Assembly: GCA_034190875.2 (NCBI GenBank)
Contig: CM067358.1
Coordinates: forward strand, 44,802,690-44,866,689
Origin: Urechis unicinctus
Lineage: Eukaryota > Annelida > Polychaeta > Xenopneusta > Urechidae
Length of the DNA stretch: 64,000 nt
Direction: 5' to 3'
Part shown: piece after piece, positions 21,016 through 34,400 of the stretch
How positions within the stretch are numbered: the first letter of the stretch is position 1
Layout of the letters: each line of letters opens with the position of its first letter
Position numbers and translations under genes: made by a program
Notes under the pieces: model-generated
Seen by the model: only the letters and a program-made list of their open reading frames with translations
Told to the model about the DNA's origin: nothing
Database searches by the model: none

Positions 21016-24000
21016 CCATTATGGGTGATCATTGGATTTAGAATGAGATTTGGTAATCTGAAGATGTGATCGTGTTTCTCATTGGAAGCTTACAGGGTCA
21101 TCTTATCTAGGGACAAAAAACGCTCACATCAAATGTCGGTATAGATGGACTCACAGCATCGCATACAAATTGATGTAAGAATTCCATTGATCTAATCACT
21201 TAAGGTAATTTCTAAGAACCTTTGCATTTTATCATTACCATTCATTTTATGCCCATTCATATAACAATGCATCTAAGCTCATCTCGGCAACACGCGTTGC
21301 TCAGATACGAATGAAATCAATGTTAAACGCGAAGCCCTGGGGATCAAATCTGATGGACATCCGCTTTGGTGTAGCCAGCCTGTTAAGCCACACAGTTTAT
21401 ATGCTCTCCTTCATGGGCAATTTGTCCAACTGACCTTGTGTGGCACTGAACGAGGTCTTTGAAATGATAAAACCAAATAGGCAACTATTTCTTCCAAAGT
21501 CTGGTAAATTTTTCCTAATATACGCACATACGAAACGATGTGTAATACATATCGCCTGAAAAAAAGCGATTGACTTGTACAATTGCGAATCATTGGTCTG
21601 ATGTCTTTGACGACTCTATTCGCACTGTGATATTGATTTCTATTAAGGACGACAAGTAGTACATCTCGCTATTCAACACTTGTTATCATGTCATGTTGTC
21701 ATATAGTGCTGCTTAAAACAACCGGAAATGTCACATTAACGAATGATAGCTCCTCTTGGACCTGAGCTATTGGACATTGGCCGCCCACGCATATGCGTCA
21801 ATATATCACAATTGACTCTTTTATTATAAAGGCCGAAAGCATCCGATTAGATTATTCTTTCCCTGCGTAGATCTAAAACGTCATTGTAATGGTCGCTGAT
21901 AAATATGTTCGGCGCTGCAATAATGAAAATGTCAGTAGAGGGCTCAGTTTTCACTCTACTACATCGTGAATTGGCCGACCACCTGTCTGCAATATATCTG
22001 GTATAATTCTCCGAATGGGATTAAAAGTTCCGTCATTTTTTTGCCAACATACAAAGTGTGTCAGCAAAACAATGCAATATTAAGGACATAGCCAATACAG
22101 GATCAATTTGTATTAAAGGACAATAGAGCAAAGATAATCGCGAAACGGCGCCAACGCTCTCTTCGAAACATAAAACAACATGGTGACACAGCAAATGTTA
22201 TGTCATAAAATTGGAAGCACGTTCTATCACATGCGTTCGGGATAATTTATAAGCACTTGTCATCATAAGTTATGATACTCATTCATTGGATCATCATAAT
22301 TTGTGCAAAATTCGGCCTTTACGTTAGAGCTGCTTCTGCGCATCACAAAGCCAAAGAAATATAGATCTTAGTTTATCCATATAACATTGCCACATTTCAG
22401 TGAATGATATTTTATGAAAACCTTTAAGATTGGATACAGGTACTAGAGGGGGTCTTATGTCTTGTATTATCACAAAGGTGAAATATATTTATTTAAAATG
22501 TCTTATTATTAGCTATCCGAAATTTATACTAAAGACAATTCGACTTAGCTATATTCTAGGCAATTCAAAACATTACATGAATCACATTTACAATTCAGGC
22601 TTCTGCTTAGTTGGAACGTATTGGTGACGGGCATATCAGCACGCCGCAGCCATATTCTCGCAGGAGTGTGGCACCGTTACTCGCCCTGAAGTATTGCCCT
22701 CTGCCCTTCTTATGGGCTGCTTCAAAGTATTCATATTTTGATGAATGAGAGCAATTTCAACGATGACCTTGGAATGTTAATGCAATACACCCGGTCTTAA
22801 ACAGAGTAGGTTTTAGCCTGAATGACCCATGCTCGGACATTTTCCATATGTACATCTGTTATGCTCATACAGACAGTCTACCTGTTGGCTGCATTACTTA
22901 TTCTCTGGGCATCGGTATAGCTCACATGCACTATTATAACAATACCAGATAGAATCGGATGCATTCCTACTCCTGACATTATGGTTGCAGAATAACACCT
23001 CTGCTTAGAATCTAGATCTTAGTGTATTCTTAACAAGTAGGATTGGCACATTTGGATCACCAACAAAAATCAAGTGAATTCTTCGATTTTTATGAATATT
23101 AGCAGTTATGTGTATATTGCATGGCTACTCGCTGCGACGCGTCGCCAATGTTTTGGCTTTGGTTCTCTTTCTTAAGAACATATCCTCCCCATAAATCATG
23201 TAATGAATGGGATATATATCGCTGACTGCCTAGAATGTAATAAATGATCAAGCGTTGACATATATCCTTGCGTCATATGTTATCTCCGAACGACTAAACT
23301 ACGCCTTTGAATTAAGCAGTTTTCGTTTTTGTGCAAGTAACGTCTTTGACTGATGTTGAAACGATAAACATCATAGATATAGCTTGCTTTTCACAATACA
23401 AGTAGAGCAGGAATAACACAACACCCCAGATTGAGAAGTAGGATGATTCATTATTTAAATGCGCGATTGCAAAACGTTAACCATATTGCTTGTATTATAA
23501 GACATTAATGGACTAGAACCTATCAACATTCCACATAAGAACCCAAACATGCGATATAACCTGGGTTATAATTCAGACGGTTGATGCCAAACATTCACAC
23601 CAACAGTTTACTTCAATCACTCAATTGCGTAATGCTGCCATGCAGTATATGTTATAGCTGGCTTGAACACACAAAGTTCACACACTCCATCAATGTTCCA
23701 AAGAAGGGCCAAGAAGTGCTGGACTTGTGCGCAGGGCTGCATCCCTCGCAAAAGACCCTGAATGAAGTACGTTAGCTCTTTTCCTCAGCAGCAGAGCCCA
23801 CCACACCATATCACTAAGCAATCAAACACTACAGGGACATTGCACATATAAAAAACTAGCGCAAAATGACCCGCTAGCACAGATACCTTGGAAACCCGGG
23901 TTAAATTCAAATCGTACCGTTTCCAAAAGTCTATGTCCCTTGGATTTACGACCAGCTGTTGGAGATAAACATAGCTTCCAAGTAAGTAAGCCCGAGTGTT

Positions 24001-26285
24001 CAATTAGGAATTTCGCAAAACTGAACCATGGATTAGCGATATTAGGTCTAAGATTTTATTACTCATTTACATTTGCTGATGGCGCTTCAAGTCACAAGAA
24101 CATGTGCCCCTCTCAGCAAATCAACGGGGCATATAATATACAAAAGATAGCAAAATAATGTCGTTGATAATGGATGTTCCAATAATGCGTCAAGCTGGGT
24201 GACGTCACGCGATCCCATTGTTATTGACACAATTAACAACAACCTTGTAGCTTATGTTCTGGAAATATTTATCACAGTTCAGCCACCCTACGTCACACTA
24301 GTTATCGAAGGGAAAGTTTTTCGATGTGCAAGTAAACTGGTTGACAATATATATGGATTTGTTTATTTGTCATATTTGTGACTCAATCTATTATGCTTAG
24401 TCTTTAACTTGCACCTCTGCCTGTACATTTTAAACTTTCCAATGATATATGTCCTTTTTATCATTCTGGTCCCTGTGTTTTGTTCTTTCGTCTGATTATT
24501 ATTACCCAAAATATTCCACAGCAGTCAATTCCATTTAATCTTGCACATTCACATACGCTCACTGAGATGGTATTTAAGAACGGCGTGTGGTATCGCATAG
24601 CCGAGAATGGCGAAATGATTTAATTACCATAACAGAAACACTGAAAGTTAATGTACCAAATTGCTCTTTTGACTAACATAGCTAACAAACGTTAATTGAC
24701 AATGAAATAACACATAACATATTCCCCTAGTTTTAAGCTCTTTTTGTTCCGTAATTTTTGGGTCAGGGAGTAATTCAGTGCCTTGCAGTAACCCGAATGG
24801 TGCCGTTTTCCTTGTGTTCACCATAAATTGGCTATCAACGCATCCACTGATTAGATGCATACTGAGGATGAGACAACCACCTTCATTCTTGCAAAAGCCT
24901 AAATGTCCAGATTTGCCAAATACAGCCAAATACCGATTTGTGCATTTCTTGTAGAAGATATTAAGGCAAGTGCTTGATCTGAAGAATCAAATAACTCAGG
25001 TATGGTAACAATAGCCGATTCCATCACAAGCGCAGAGTACAGGAAAGAAGCAGCACATAGCGTGGATATACAAATGTCATACAGTTAGCAAATCAATTGA
25101 AGTCACTCAATCTATTGTGATGTGATGGAATAATGACTGAATATGCTTGACACGTGATTTTGTGAAAATGCAACCGGTGTTACGAACGTAATGGAACATT
25201 ATGATGACACCACATCCGCCCCATTGTTTGATATATTGTCGTAAGACAGCAGAAAATGGCTACAACACATGGGATACGACTTATTCTCCCCAGTCCGCTT
25301 TCTTATTCCGCACTTATAAATGTGTCAACGATAAAGGATAATGTCAAATCATACCCGCATAATATATGGCTAAACTATTCTTATGTGCGAACACTCTTAT
25401 TATAATAACAGGATGCGAGAGTTGGATGCGAGAGTATAATTGTTATTTGTTTCTATGTCATAATCGAAAGCCAACGCTCTAATTGATGTGCATTGAGAGA
25501 ACTTAAGTTGTTACACAAACTCCATGAACACTCTCTGACAGTACCCGGATATATCCACTAAACTAGAATCAACCGATGATATGCAAAGCACATTTCAGAA
25601 ATACGAAAGGGATCTATGCGTCTGCAGGATATATTATCGCATATTGTTGTTCAATAATTGCTGATCCTATGTTTGGTATTGTGCAGCATGACAGCTCAAT
25701 GCTTTCATCTGAAATTCACGCGTGAAGTTTGTACGCAAAGTTAAGGTTAATTGACCAAATGAGAGCTTGTATATCACGTAAAAAGTAAAAACATTGTAAC
25801 AAATATATGCAGTCTAAGATAATCGATGTAGCAGCAAAAAAGTTCACATTTTGTCGAAATACCAACACCTGAATTCACTACTACCGCGACTATTCCATAC
25901 CTTCACCGTAACACGTCGATGGAATAGGCCTAATAATGCTAACTGGAAGTTCATATACACGGTTTGTAGGCCTCCTTACATATAAGCAACGTCTACTTTT
26001 CTTTTGAAGCGCATATGCACTGCCATATGTGTTTCTTAAATCGTATCATAGCAGTTAATATCCAGCCAGGATACCACAGTACTGAATGCTTCTCTCAACC
26101 TAGGATTATCATCCTGCGTATCATATCGTTTGGCTATGAGTTTACTACAAGTTTCCGGTTTATTCTTCGTGGGCATGAGATCAGCGGAGCGTGCGTTATA
26201 TATAATCTATGAACAACGGTTTGACGCGTGCAAATATTCACCGCACGCATCGCGATTATTTTCAGAAAGAGGCCAAACATCCGGG
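21016..26285. other. Intergenic, AT-rich
   Basis: No gene, RNA gene or clear transposon recognised on either strand. A 13-bp tandem pair GGATGCGAGAGTT/GGATGCGAGAGTA lies at 25411-25436. Minus frames such as 24648-24929 and plus frames such as 22430-22627 show no recognisable motif. Confidence 0.45.
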
Positions 26286-26448
26286 AATTACCAATAGGGA
26301 TGTCACTTTCTTTATATAGCTAAATCCGGTTTTATAAAGTCTGTGACACCGTACACCGGGCGCTCTGTCGATCATGGCATTGTGTATATGTTGCACTCAA
26401 CGGCCCTCATTACCAATAATAGCAGGCGCTCTATTCCCGATACCAAGC
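26286..26448. repeat. Dispersed repeat, copy 2
   Basis: Second copy of the 20554-20715 repeat, direct orientation. The tRNA-SINE-like segment follows immediately, which copy 1 lacks. Confidence 0.7.
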
Positions 26449-26454
26449 TTCCTG

Positions 26455-26600
26455 GCGCTGATCCTGAGTTGGTAGAAAATCGGAGGTTCTAGTCCCTTTG
26501 ACGAGTGAGACCAAATGTAAGGTGCACCCCTGTTCATAGTTCAGTTTCTCGGCACCTCACTGAAGTTAGGCGCAGGTACACATCATATCACTCTCATTTG
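26455..26600 (+). repeat. Possible tRNA-derived SINE relic
   Basis: GGTTCTAGTCC at 26485-26495 matches the RNA polymerase III B-box consensus closely. A GAGTTGGTAGA motif 18 bp upstream resembles the end of a tRNA A-box region with several bases missing between. Downstream is a non-tRNA tail (AAGGTGCACCCCTGTTC). It cannot fold as a tRNA and is better read as an old SINE head. Single copy in the window. Confidence 0.35.
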
Positions 26601-28030
<1,430 letters not shown>

Positions 28031-28036
28031 TTTATT
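28031..28036 (-). terminator. Poly(A) signal AATAAA of the BTB gene
   Basis: AATAAA on the minus strand, about 70 bp after the stop codon of the BTB gene, the usual position for a short 3' UTR. Confidence 0.6.
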
Positions 28037-28106
28037 TAAATGGTTTGCTTTCTTATCACTAAGCGGTTGATTAGAACACTCGACACTTGAGTGATTGTTA
28101 ATTATA

Positions 28107-28943
28107 TCAGTTCTTACTTATAACAGGTGTCATGGAAGTAGTTGCTTCGGTCTCCAGTGCTTTCGTGAGTAATGCAAGAGATCCTGGATCGTCGCTCAAT
28201 ATTGTGTTGTTGTCAATTATTTGCTCCAGGAAAGGTTTGCTCATCTGTTTCAGAGGTAAACTTTTTAACACAGCAGGGAAGTTCTTACCTACGTTTTGCG
28301 TATTTGATTTCAGCCAAAATATCGCGGCTGACAAACGATCTTCTGGGTTGGCGGCAGCAAGGGCACTATGACTGAGATACCACCTCACCAATACAAAATT
28401 CATCTGAGTGAGGCTTGGGTGCCTTCTTAGACGGGGAAAGTTTTCCAACGCGTACTCTTGATATTTGGCTGTTTTTGAAGAATCACCAAGGCTTAAAGCT
28501 ATCTTCAAAGTTGATAGGCAGTTCTCAATGTTAAGTGATGATTTGGAAAGCATAACACGGCTACATTGTTCTTCCACCTGTCTTACTCCCATCGCTTTGG
28601 CTGCCTCTGCGAGGTTCCCCGCTTCATCCTCCGCCACATCCGAAAGATGACCTCTGTAGATGCACTCCAACAGCTTGGACATTATTTTAGGGTCAAGGTC
28701 ATACGATATGCTCATTGCTTGGCTGTCTTTGGTGAGATGTTTATTGAGACAGGTTGCCTGCGCTGCGACGATTACTTTGTGAACTTTGAACTGGACTCCG
28801 CGACAGACTAAAGTTAAGTCCGTGTATTGGTTCACTTTATACAGCTCCCAATATCGATCTAGTTCGGGATTCAAGGTAACGGAGAATGTCGGAGCAGGTC
28901 TTGAGAAATACAGATCGGGGTCCTCGCAATCTTCTGATGCCAT
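28107..28943 (-). CDS. BTB-BACK domain protein without Kelch repeats
   Basis: A 278-residue intronless protein. I use the ATG at 28941-28943, because the frame's only earlier initiator is TTG at 28970. Residues about 31-132 match a BTB/POZ domain: the DLTLV strand (Asp42), then the F-x-x-HK-x-V-x-A-A signature (QFKVHKVIVAA, His55-Lys56), the IMSKLLECIYRGHL helix-strand and AEAAKAMGVRQVEEQC. A BACK-like helical region follows (CLSTLKIALSLG; RLSAAIFWLKSN). Many BTB-BACK proteins recruit substrates to Cullin-3 ubiquitin ligases through a C-terminal Kelch propeller. This one ends about 35 residues after the BACK-like region with no Kelch motif, so its partner is unknown; BTB-only and speckle-type proteins are alternatives. 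The frame is intact, and a poly(A) signal follows about 70 bp downstream. A real gene or an expressed retrocopy are both possible. Confidence 0.85.
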   Translation of the reverse strand: MASEDCEDPDLYFSRPAPTFSVTLNPELDRYWELYKVNQYTDLTLVCRGVQFKVHKVIVAAQATCLNKHLTKDSQAMSISYDLDPKIMSKLLECIYRGHLSDVAEDEAGNLAEAAKAMGVRQVEEQCSRVMLSKSSLNIENCLSTLKIALSLGDSSKTAKYQEYALENFPRLRRHPSLTQMNFVLVRWYLSHSALAAANPEDRLSAAIFWLKSNTQNVGKNFPAVLKSLPLKQMSKPFLEQIIDNNTILSDDPGSLALLTKALETEATTSMTPVISKN

Positions 28944-30636
28944 GTTCCCTGAACGTTCCCTGCATGCCAATCATTATATGATTCAATACACGTACCGTAA
29001 TGGTATTTTTCACTGTAAGCACACGATGTTCCTACCGACGTCGGTTCAATCGGAGATGAATATTTATTACATTCGTATACAACCATCGTTCACCCCAATC
29101 AACGGAACAATATGTACCACTACCTACCGTGACTTGGTATAGACTAACGTTTGTTAATCCTATTCATTTATACAGAAATCAAGCGCCAACAGTAAGCCGC
29201 TCGGAACTGACAACACAGCAGGCACTTGACTCAGTGTGAGCACCGTTCATATCCGATTACTCAAAAGTCCAAAGGGCGCCCTCGAATAGATTGCTATTTG
29301 AAACAACGCAAGCTGTGGCTGTGTACCAGGTTGATACAGATTGAATTATGGCAGGCAAAAAATGTAGTTCGCAGTCACTGTCAGTAGTGTCAGTTAATAA
29401 ACATCCTTTTTCCAAAATCTAAGCATCGCTATCCATTTTCATTTTAGAATCGCATTTGATTAAGCGGCCACATAATCAGATCTCTTGTAGAATTGACGAA
29501 GAATAATGACCTGTATTTCGCATTAACATATGTACAAAAATGTAACGGATCTCGTACATCTATTGCCATCCTGGGTCAACAACTTATGGCTTGGGTGTGG
29601 TATATGGAATTTCACTCTCTGACTATAAATGAAAAACACTCTGTCAGTCAATGCACAAGAACGATGTTCCCGACACTATTTTACGTGTTTATGCTGAAAG
29701 TCTTAACGAAGTCTACGGACGTCAGTTCGGGCCACATGTAACGACCGCATGTAACTGGCTAATGGCCAATCACATGCTAGCGAGCAGTCAACATCCACCG
29801 ACCTCCTAATGCCTTACGGGACCCCGCATGAGCTGCGTAGGACAATCCACCCCAATAAGCCGCACTAGTGTATGTCACTTTACTTTTATCATTGTTTGAC
29901 AGAACAGCCCCGATAAAGGATGTTAAATTTGGCTGATTGTCAACTATGCATTCACTTGCACATTTAGTTAATGCTTGACTTACACTGCATCCCTGAAGTA
30001 CACTGATGGACAAAAGTTAAGCATACCATGAAAAAACGCTCACATAACTAAGTAGACATAAATTGATGCATTAATAGGGATTGTGATATTACTCGGAGGA
30101 AAGCTAGTTATATCACCACTTGAAGTGTTGTGCCGTCACTTCCGGTAACTACATGGTCGTTATTCATACAGTAGCGGCACGTTGGCCACAACGCACCCAA
30201 AAACAGTTTTCTACGTGTGTTCTATGACGATCACACATTATTTCGTTATATAACAAGTGTAATAGGCATTTTATCATCCTAGCGGTGTATAATGGTGAGA
30301 ATATACAGCTTTGTATTAAGTTGTTTTGCGCTATGCCGAAGCCACAAAGGCTGTAATGTTTTAACAGGAAAGCATATTCTATATGGTTCAACCATGGTGC
30401 CTTGCGCAGCCATGAAGCAATGAAAGAGTTTACCCTATATCCAAAAATGCTAAATATGAGGCATAAATGTTGCGACTGAATGCGTTCACTGACAAGAGCA
30501 TACTGTGCAAATGGCTTGTAATGACAGTATCAGTTTTTTTACCGAGGTTATATCACAACAGGCGCTCTTAGGCTGAGTAAATCTTTTATCGTTTCTTAAT
30601 ATATCGAACCACCAAGTATTGTAAAGCGAAGATTTT
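28944..30636. other. Upstream region of the BTB gene and intergenic DNA
   Basis: The first few hundred bases probably hold the BTB promoter, but no TATA or other element is distinctive. Frames at 28786-29142 (plus) and 28837-29086 (minus) overlap the BTB N-terminus and are shadows. Nothing else recognised. Confidence 0.4.
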
Positions 30637-31031
30637 ATGAGTGATTCCCTCATTTGTTTGAGGGTCGCTGATAAAGTAGCCCAGCGTGTGATTAATAATA
30701 TAAACTTGTTATCATCTGCAGGTTCGGGCACTTCAAACCAAAAACACGTTGGTGGGTCGGTGTATGAATGCACCTTTTCAAGTCGTTATTTCAATCAAAC
30801 TGGCCTTGTTTTTCGCGATGGTTTAACAAAAGGGGATTTCCTTGGTACAGTACGAGCATACATATTGCCGGTAATGATGTTGTGGCTGTTCCAGTTTATA
30901 TTTGGTCGGGACTGAGTTCATGTGCGTCACGCCTAGACATGTGGAGTCATACTGATGACTCAAAAGGCCAGTGTATTTATCTAATAGGTACATTGATATA
31001 CTCATTTATCATATCATCAGTTATGCTATAG
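30637..31031 (+). pseudogene. Unrecognised reading frame with one apparent frameshift
   Basis: ATG 30637 opens a protein-like frame (MSDSLICLRVADKVAQRVIN; then SSRYFNQTGLVFRDGLTKGD). Near 30850 the sensible reading appears to move to the frame that ends at 31031 (NDVVAVPVYIWSGLSSCASR and a hydrophobic end, IYLIGTLIYSFIISSV). About 130 codons overall. No family recognised; the hydrophobic tail may be a membrane segment. Evidence is compositional only. Confidence 0.25.
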
Positions 31032-31104
31032 TTAAAAGAATTCGATAAGGATGACCACAGGGATTTGCATCGGCCTGCCGGCCGCTATATTCTATGTGTA
31101 CATA

Positions 31105-31355
31105 AAACCAAGGGGGACAACGATTTCGCCCCGACATTTGCCACCGTAAAGGATACTTTTTTCCGAGTTCAAACGCTATTTTAGCCGAAATCGCGAGCTC
31201 CAATCAGAGCTCGCGATTTCTTTTCCCCGGACGACGTGCAGACGATCAATGAACTTCCGGGTACTGTAAATCGCCTAAATGCCTAAAATAGCGTTTGAAC
31301 TCGAAAAAAGAATCCTTTCAGTAGGCAAACGTCAGGGCGGATGGTTTTGTTAGGT
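31105..31355. mobile_element. MITE-like foldback element with inner hairpin
   Basis: Arms at about 31126-31184 and 31281-31341 are inverted copies; the inner 36 bp (CGAGTTCAAACGCTATTTTA and its complement) are nearly perfect. Similarity fades outward but can be followed to about 31105 and 31355. Between the arms is a separate perfect 14-bp hairpin, GAAATCGCGAGCTC - CAATCA - GAGCTCGCGATTTC (31187-31220). There is no coding capacity. The size and structure fit a non-autonomous foldback/MITE. No clear target-site duplication could be fixed because the outer ends are blurred. Confidence 0.7.
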
Positions 31356-31394
31356 AGAAGAACATGTTCTCAATACCGCAGCGAAAATTATTAT

Positions 31395-31436
31395 AGACAG
31401 ATGTAATCAGACAGATGTAATCAGACAGATGTAATC
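31395..31436. repeat. Three perfect copies of a 14-bp unit
   Basis: AGACAGATGTAATC repeated three times in tandem, just right of the foldback element. Confidence 0.95.
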
Positions 31437-34400
31437 CTGATACAAAAGGTGTTAATATACGGTAGGTCTATACCCTCGAATATGATACAATCTCCGTGGG
31501 CGAGACGCAGTGCTTCGTTTGCAACTCTAACTCCGTTAAATAGTTAACTACCCTCATGTAAGACTTATTGAATTATTTGCCTTGTGTGTGGTCTGCTTTG
31601 GGAAATTACAGACCGTCTGATCAGATACACATGCTGAACATTAGAGGCAATGCATTGATCAAATGTTTGATATGCTACATCACAGGGGCGTACGTTGCCA
31701 AGCTACTATATATCATAATCCTGACGGTACATATTTTGGTATATTTTCCTTAATCGTATTTTTTTATGAAAGCCTGAGCAACATTAAGGGCAGTATTTGT
31801 TCTACTGCTTTAGCATCATGCTACAGCTGCCAACATATCCCTCAGGGTTCACAGAGCCTACTAAAACGCAACGAGGCAATGCAATTTCCCACTTCTACGA
31901 AATACATATGTCACAATGCGTACACCACAATGGCATAAAACATTACTAACACACCAACCCCTCGCTTCTACTATAAGGAAACTTCGATACTGTGTACAGC
32001 AAAATCACACGCACGCATCGTTTTCTGGTGATTTATTCATAATAACCGCTGCGTGTAGGTTTGCAAAATTGACAAAATGAGAATCTTGGTGATGCTCATC
32101 GTAGTCTAGGGATGTGTTAATGCTGTTCAACACCAAGTTAGATGGTGTTAATGCCGCGCTTTTCAATACGAGACGGTATTAGTGCCGATTTAGGTGTATC
32201 GAGGGTCTACTTAAGGATTATCATATTGTGCAAGGACATGGTATAACATCCCCAGCGGCAACATCAAACACTGGGGAAATATCAAACACAGGATATTGTT
32301 CTAGGCATTTCTCAGTACACGTATGTTTTCATGGATCTACGCTGGTAAAATCGGGATGTACAAGTTGCAAATGAGACTGCGGCTGTTGATATCTCACAAG
32401 TGCGTCCTTAAAACATAAATTAATTTTAATTGTACCTGGAGGGGGCGTCACTAATACGCATTGAGAGATCAATGTGACTGATTGGAGGTGACAGCTGACG
32501 CAATGCATGGCACCGTAGAACAGAAGTGTTCTGAGTAACTAGTCTGCCGATATCAACCTTTTATTACTGTAGACAACGAGGGTTACCCCCTCTGAAAAAG
32601 GCCCCGTTATGTCACTATCGTGAATTAACTTTTAAACAACAGTAACATCTATCATTAGATGGTTCATATGAAGGGCATGGTTTTGTCATAGTGGTGATAT
32701 TTAACGCCAAACAATTTTCAGGAAATAATTTTAACAATATGCGACGGAGCTGCTCAACTTGAATCTGAATATGAAAAATAAGATTGTAAAATAATATTTA
32801 CATTATCTAGAGAGTAAGTGCTGATGGAATTATTCTGAAATCGTTTTGCAAAAAAAGCAAGAAACCTTGAATTAATCACCGTCCAAGGATTTACAAGGAG
32901 GATGTTTGAGCAGAAGTTCACATATTTGACCATAACATATTAGGTGCATACCAACTTATATAACTGTTAAATACCAGGTGAAACAATGTTGGAGTGCTCT
33001 TTTACCCTATACTAGCCAATATAACTGCAGTAATAAGGATATACCTGTCCTAAACAATAGTATCGAATAAGGATTTCAAACACGCGGTTATTTAGATAAT
33101 GCTTTAAAATTAATATTCGACATTAACGAAAGAGTTAGTGACAGATAGTACTGTAAACACCATCATCTAGTTCATTTAGCACGATTCACCATTTCAGCGA
33201 CGTACAACACTTATAACAACGTTTACACCATCAGCATATAGTATCTGGAAAGATGAATAGCTACAAATATGAATTGTAAGGCTATTTATCTAAAGGTAAT
33301 GACATAAATAGAATTTCGTTTATTTGAAGCAGGTATTTGAAGCAGGACAAAACTGGGCAATACCTTCCACAATAGTTTAGTGACCAAACGCAAAGTTCGA
33401 GGGTGTTTAAGAGTGATCCTGAATATCTTGTTTAAGGGGTAGACCAATATGCGATATCCTTAGTTATATGGCCCCATTAGGTGTAAAAGAAACAGAGAGC
33501 CAGACCCAGGCGCTATTGGCCTACTCGGGGTCAAGGCTGGAAGGCTGGGTATCGGGTCAGGTTTGGTTCTACCAAGTATAACCATTTTTAATTATATTAA
33601 ACGCCACGTCTCTAATCGACTTCGAGGAAAGGAGAAAAATGTAAATAGATTATTAGTAGTAACAATGACAGCGTCGCCGTGATTTAGCAAAATTTAAACT
33701 AGCTTCTACTTTCACCATTGGTAATGATGGGTTATTATTGTATATTAACCCTGATTATTAAAACAAAAAATTATTGCCTGCAATCATCAACGGAAAAGAA
33801 AATATGAGCACTAAGGTGAAGAGTGTTTATGCAAAAATCTTGCTTTAAAAGTTATTCATTGTTGCATACATTCGTGTAACGAGGTAGAAAATGGGAACAG
33901 CAACTGCGCCTAAAGGACCAAGTTCATCCATACCATCAATGTTAGAATGATGTTGGTCATAAAAGACCATATGACGTCCCTCATAAATGAGACTCAGTAT
34001 TCAAAATAATCATTGGTAGTAAATCATGGCAAGCTCGTGCAGCTTTGATGGTAACGGCCTAGCTTAAATCAGCTCAAATGGAGTCCTTTCGAAGAAATGA
34101 CACATATTCTGTACTGGTAATCCTCTCATAAAGCGATGATGACATTTCAGGAAGATAGTGGTGAATGAGTGAACGCACTCATGTTATGTCTAGACGGGAT
34201 GGTGATGCGGGTGTTTAAGATCTATTAGAGATCATTGGACCCAGTAGCCTATTCAGTGAGACTTCTGGGAACCATTTGAGCATCATGGAGCTCATGTGTG
34301 ATTTTGATTGTGGTTAAGGATCTTACTGGCTGTATGTCACAATATGCTAATTGTTATAATAGGTGCATATATATATAAAATAGAATAACGCGTCTGCAAA

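Noticed and set aside
28786..29142. 118-codon plus-strand frame over the BTB gene's start
   Set aside because: Its first part is antisense to the BTB coding sequence; the remainder has no support.
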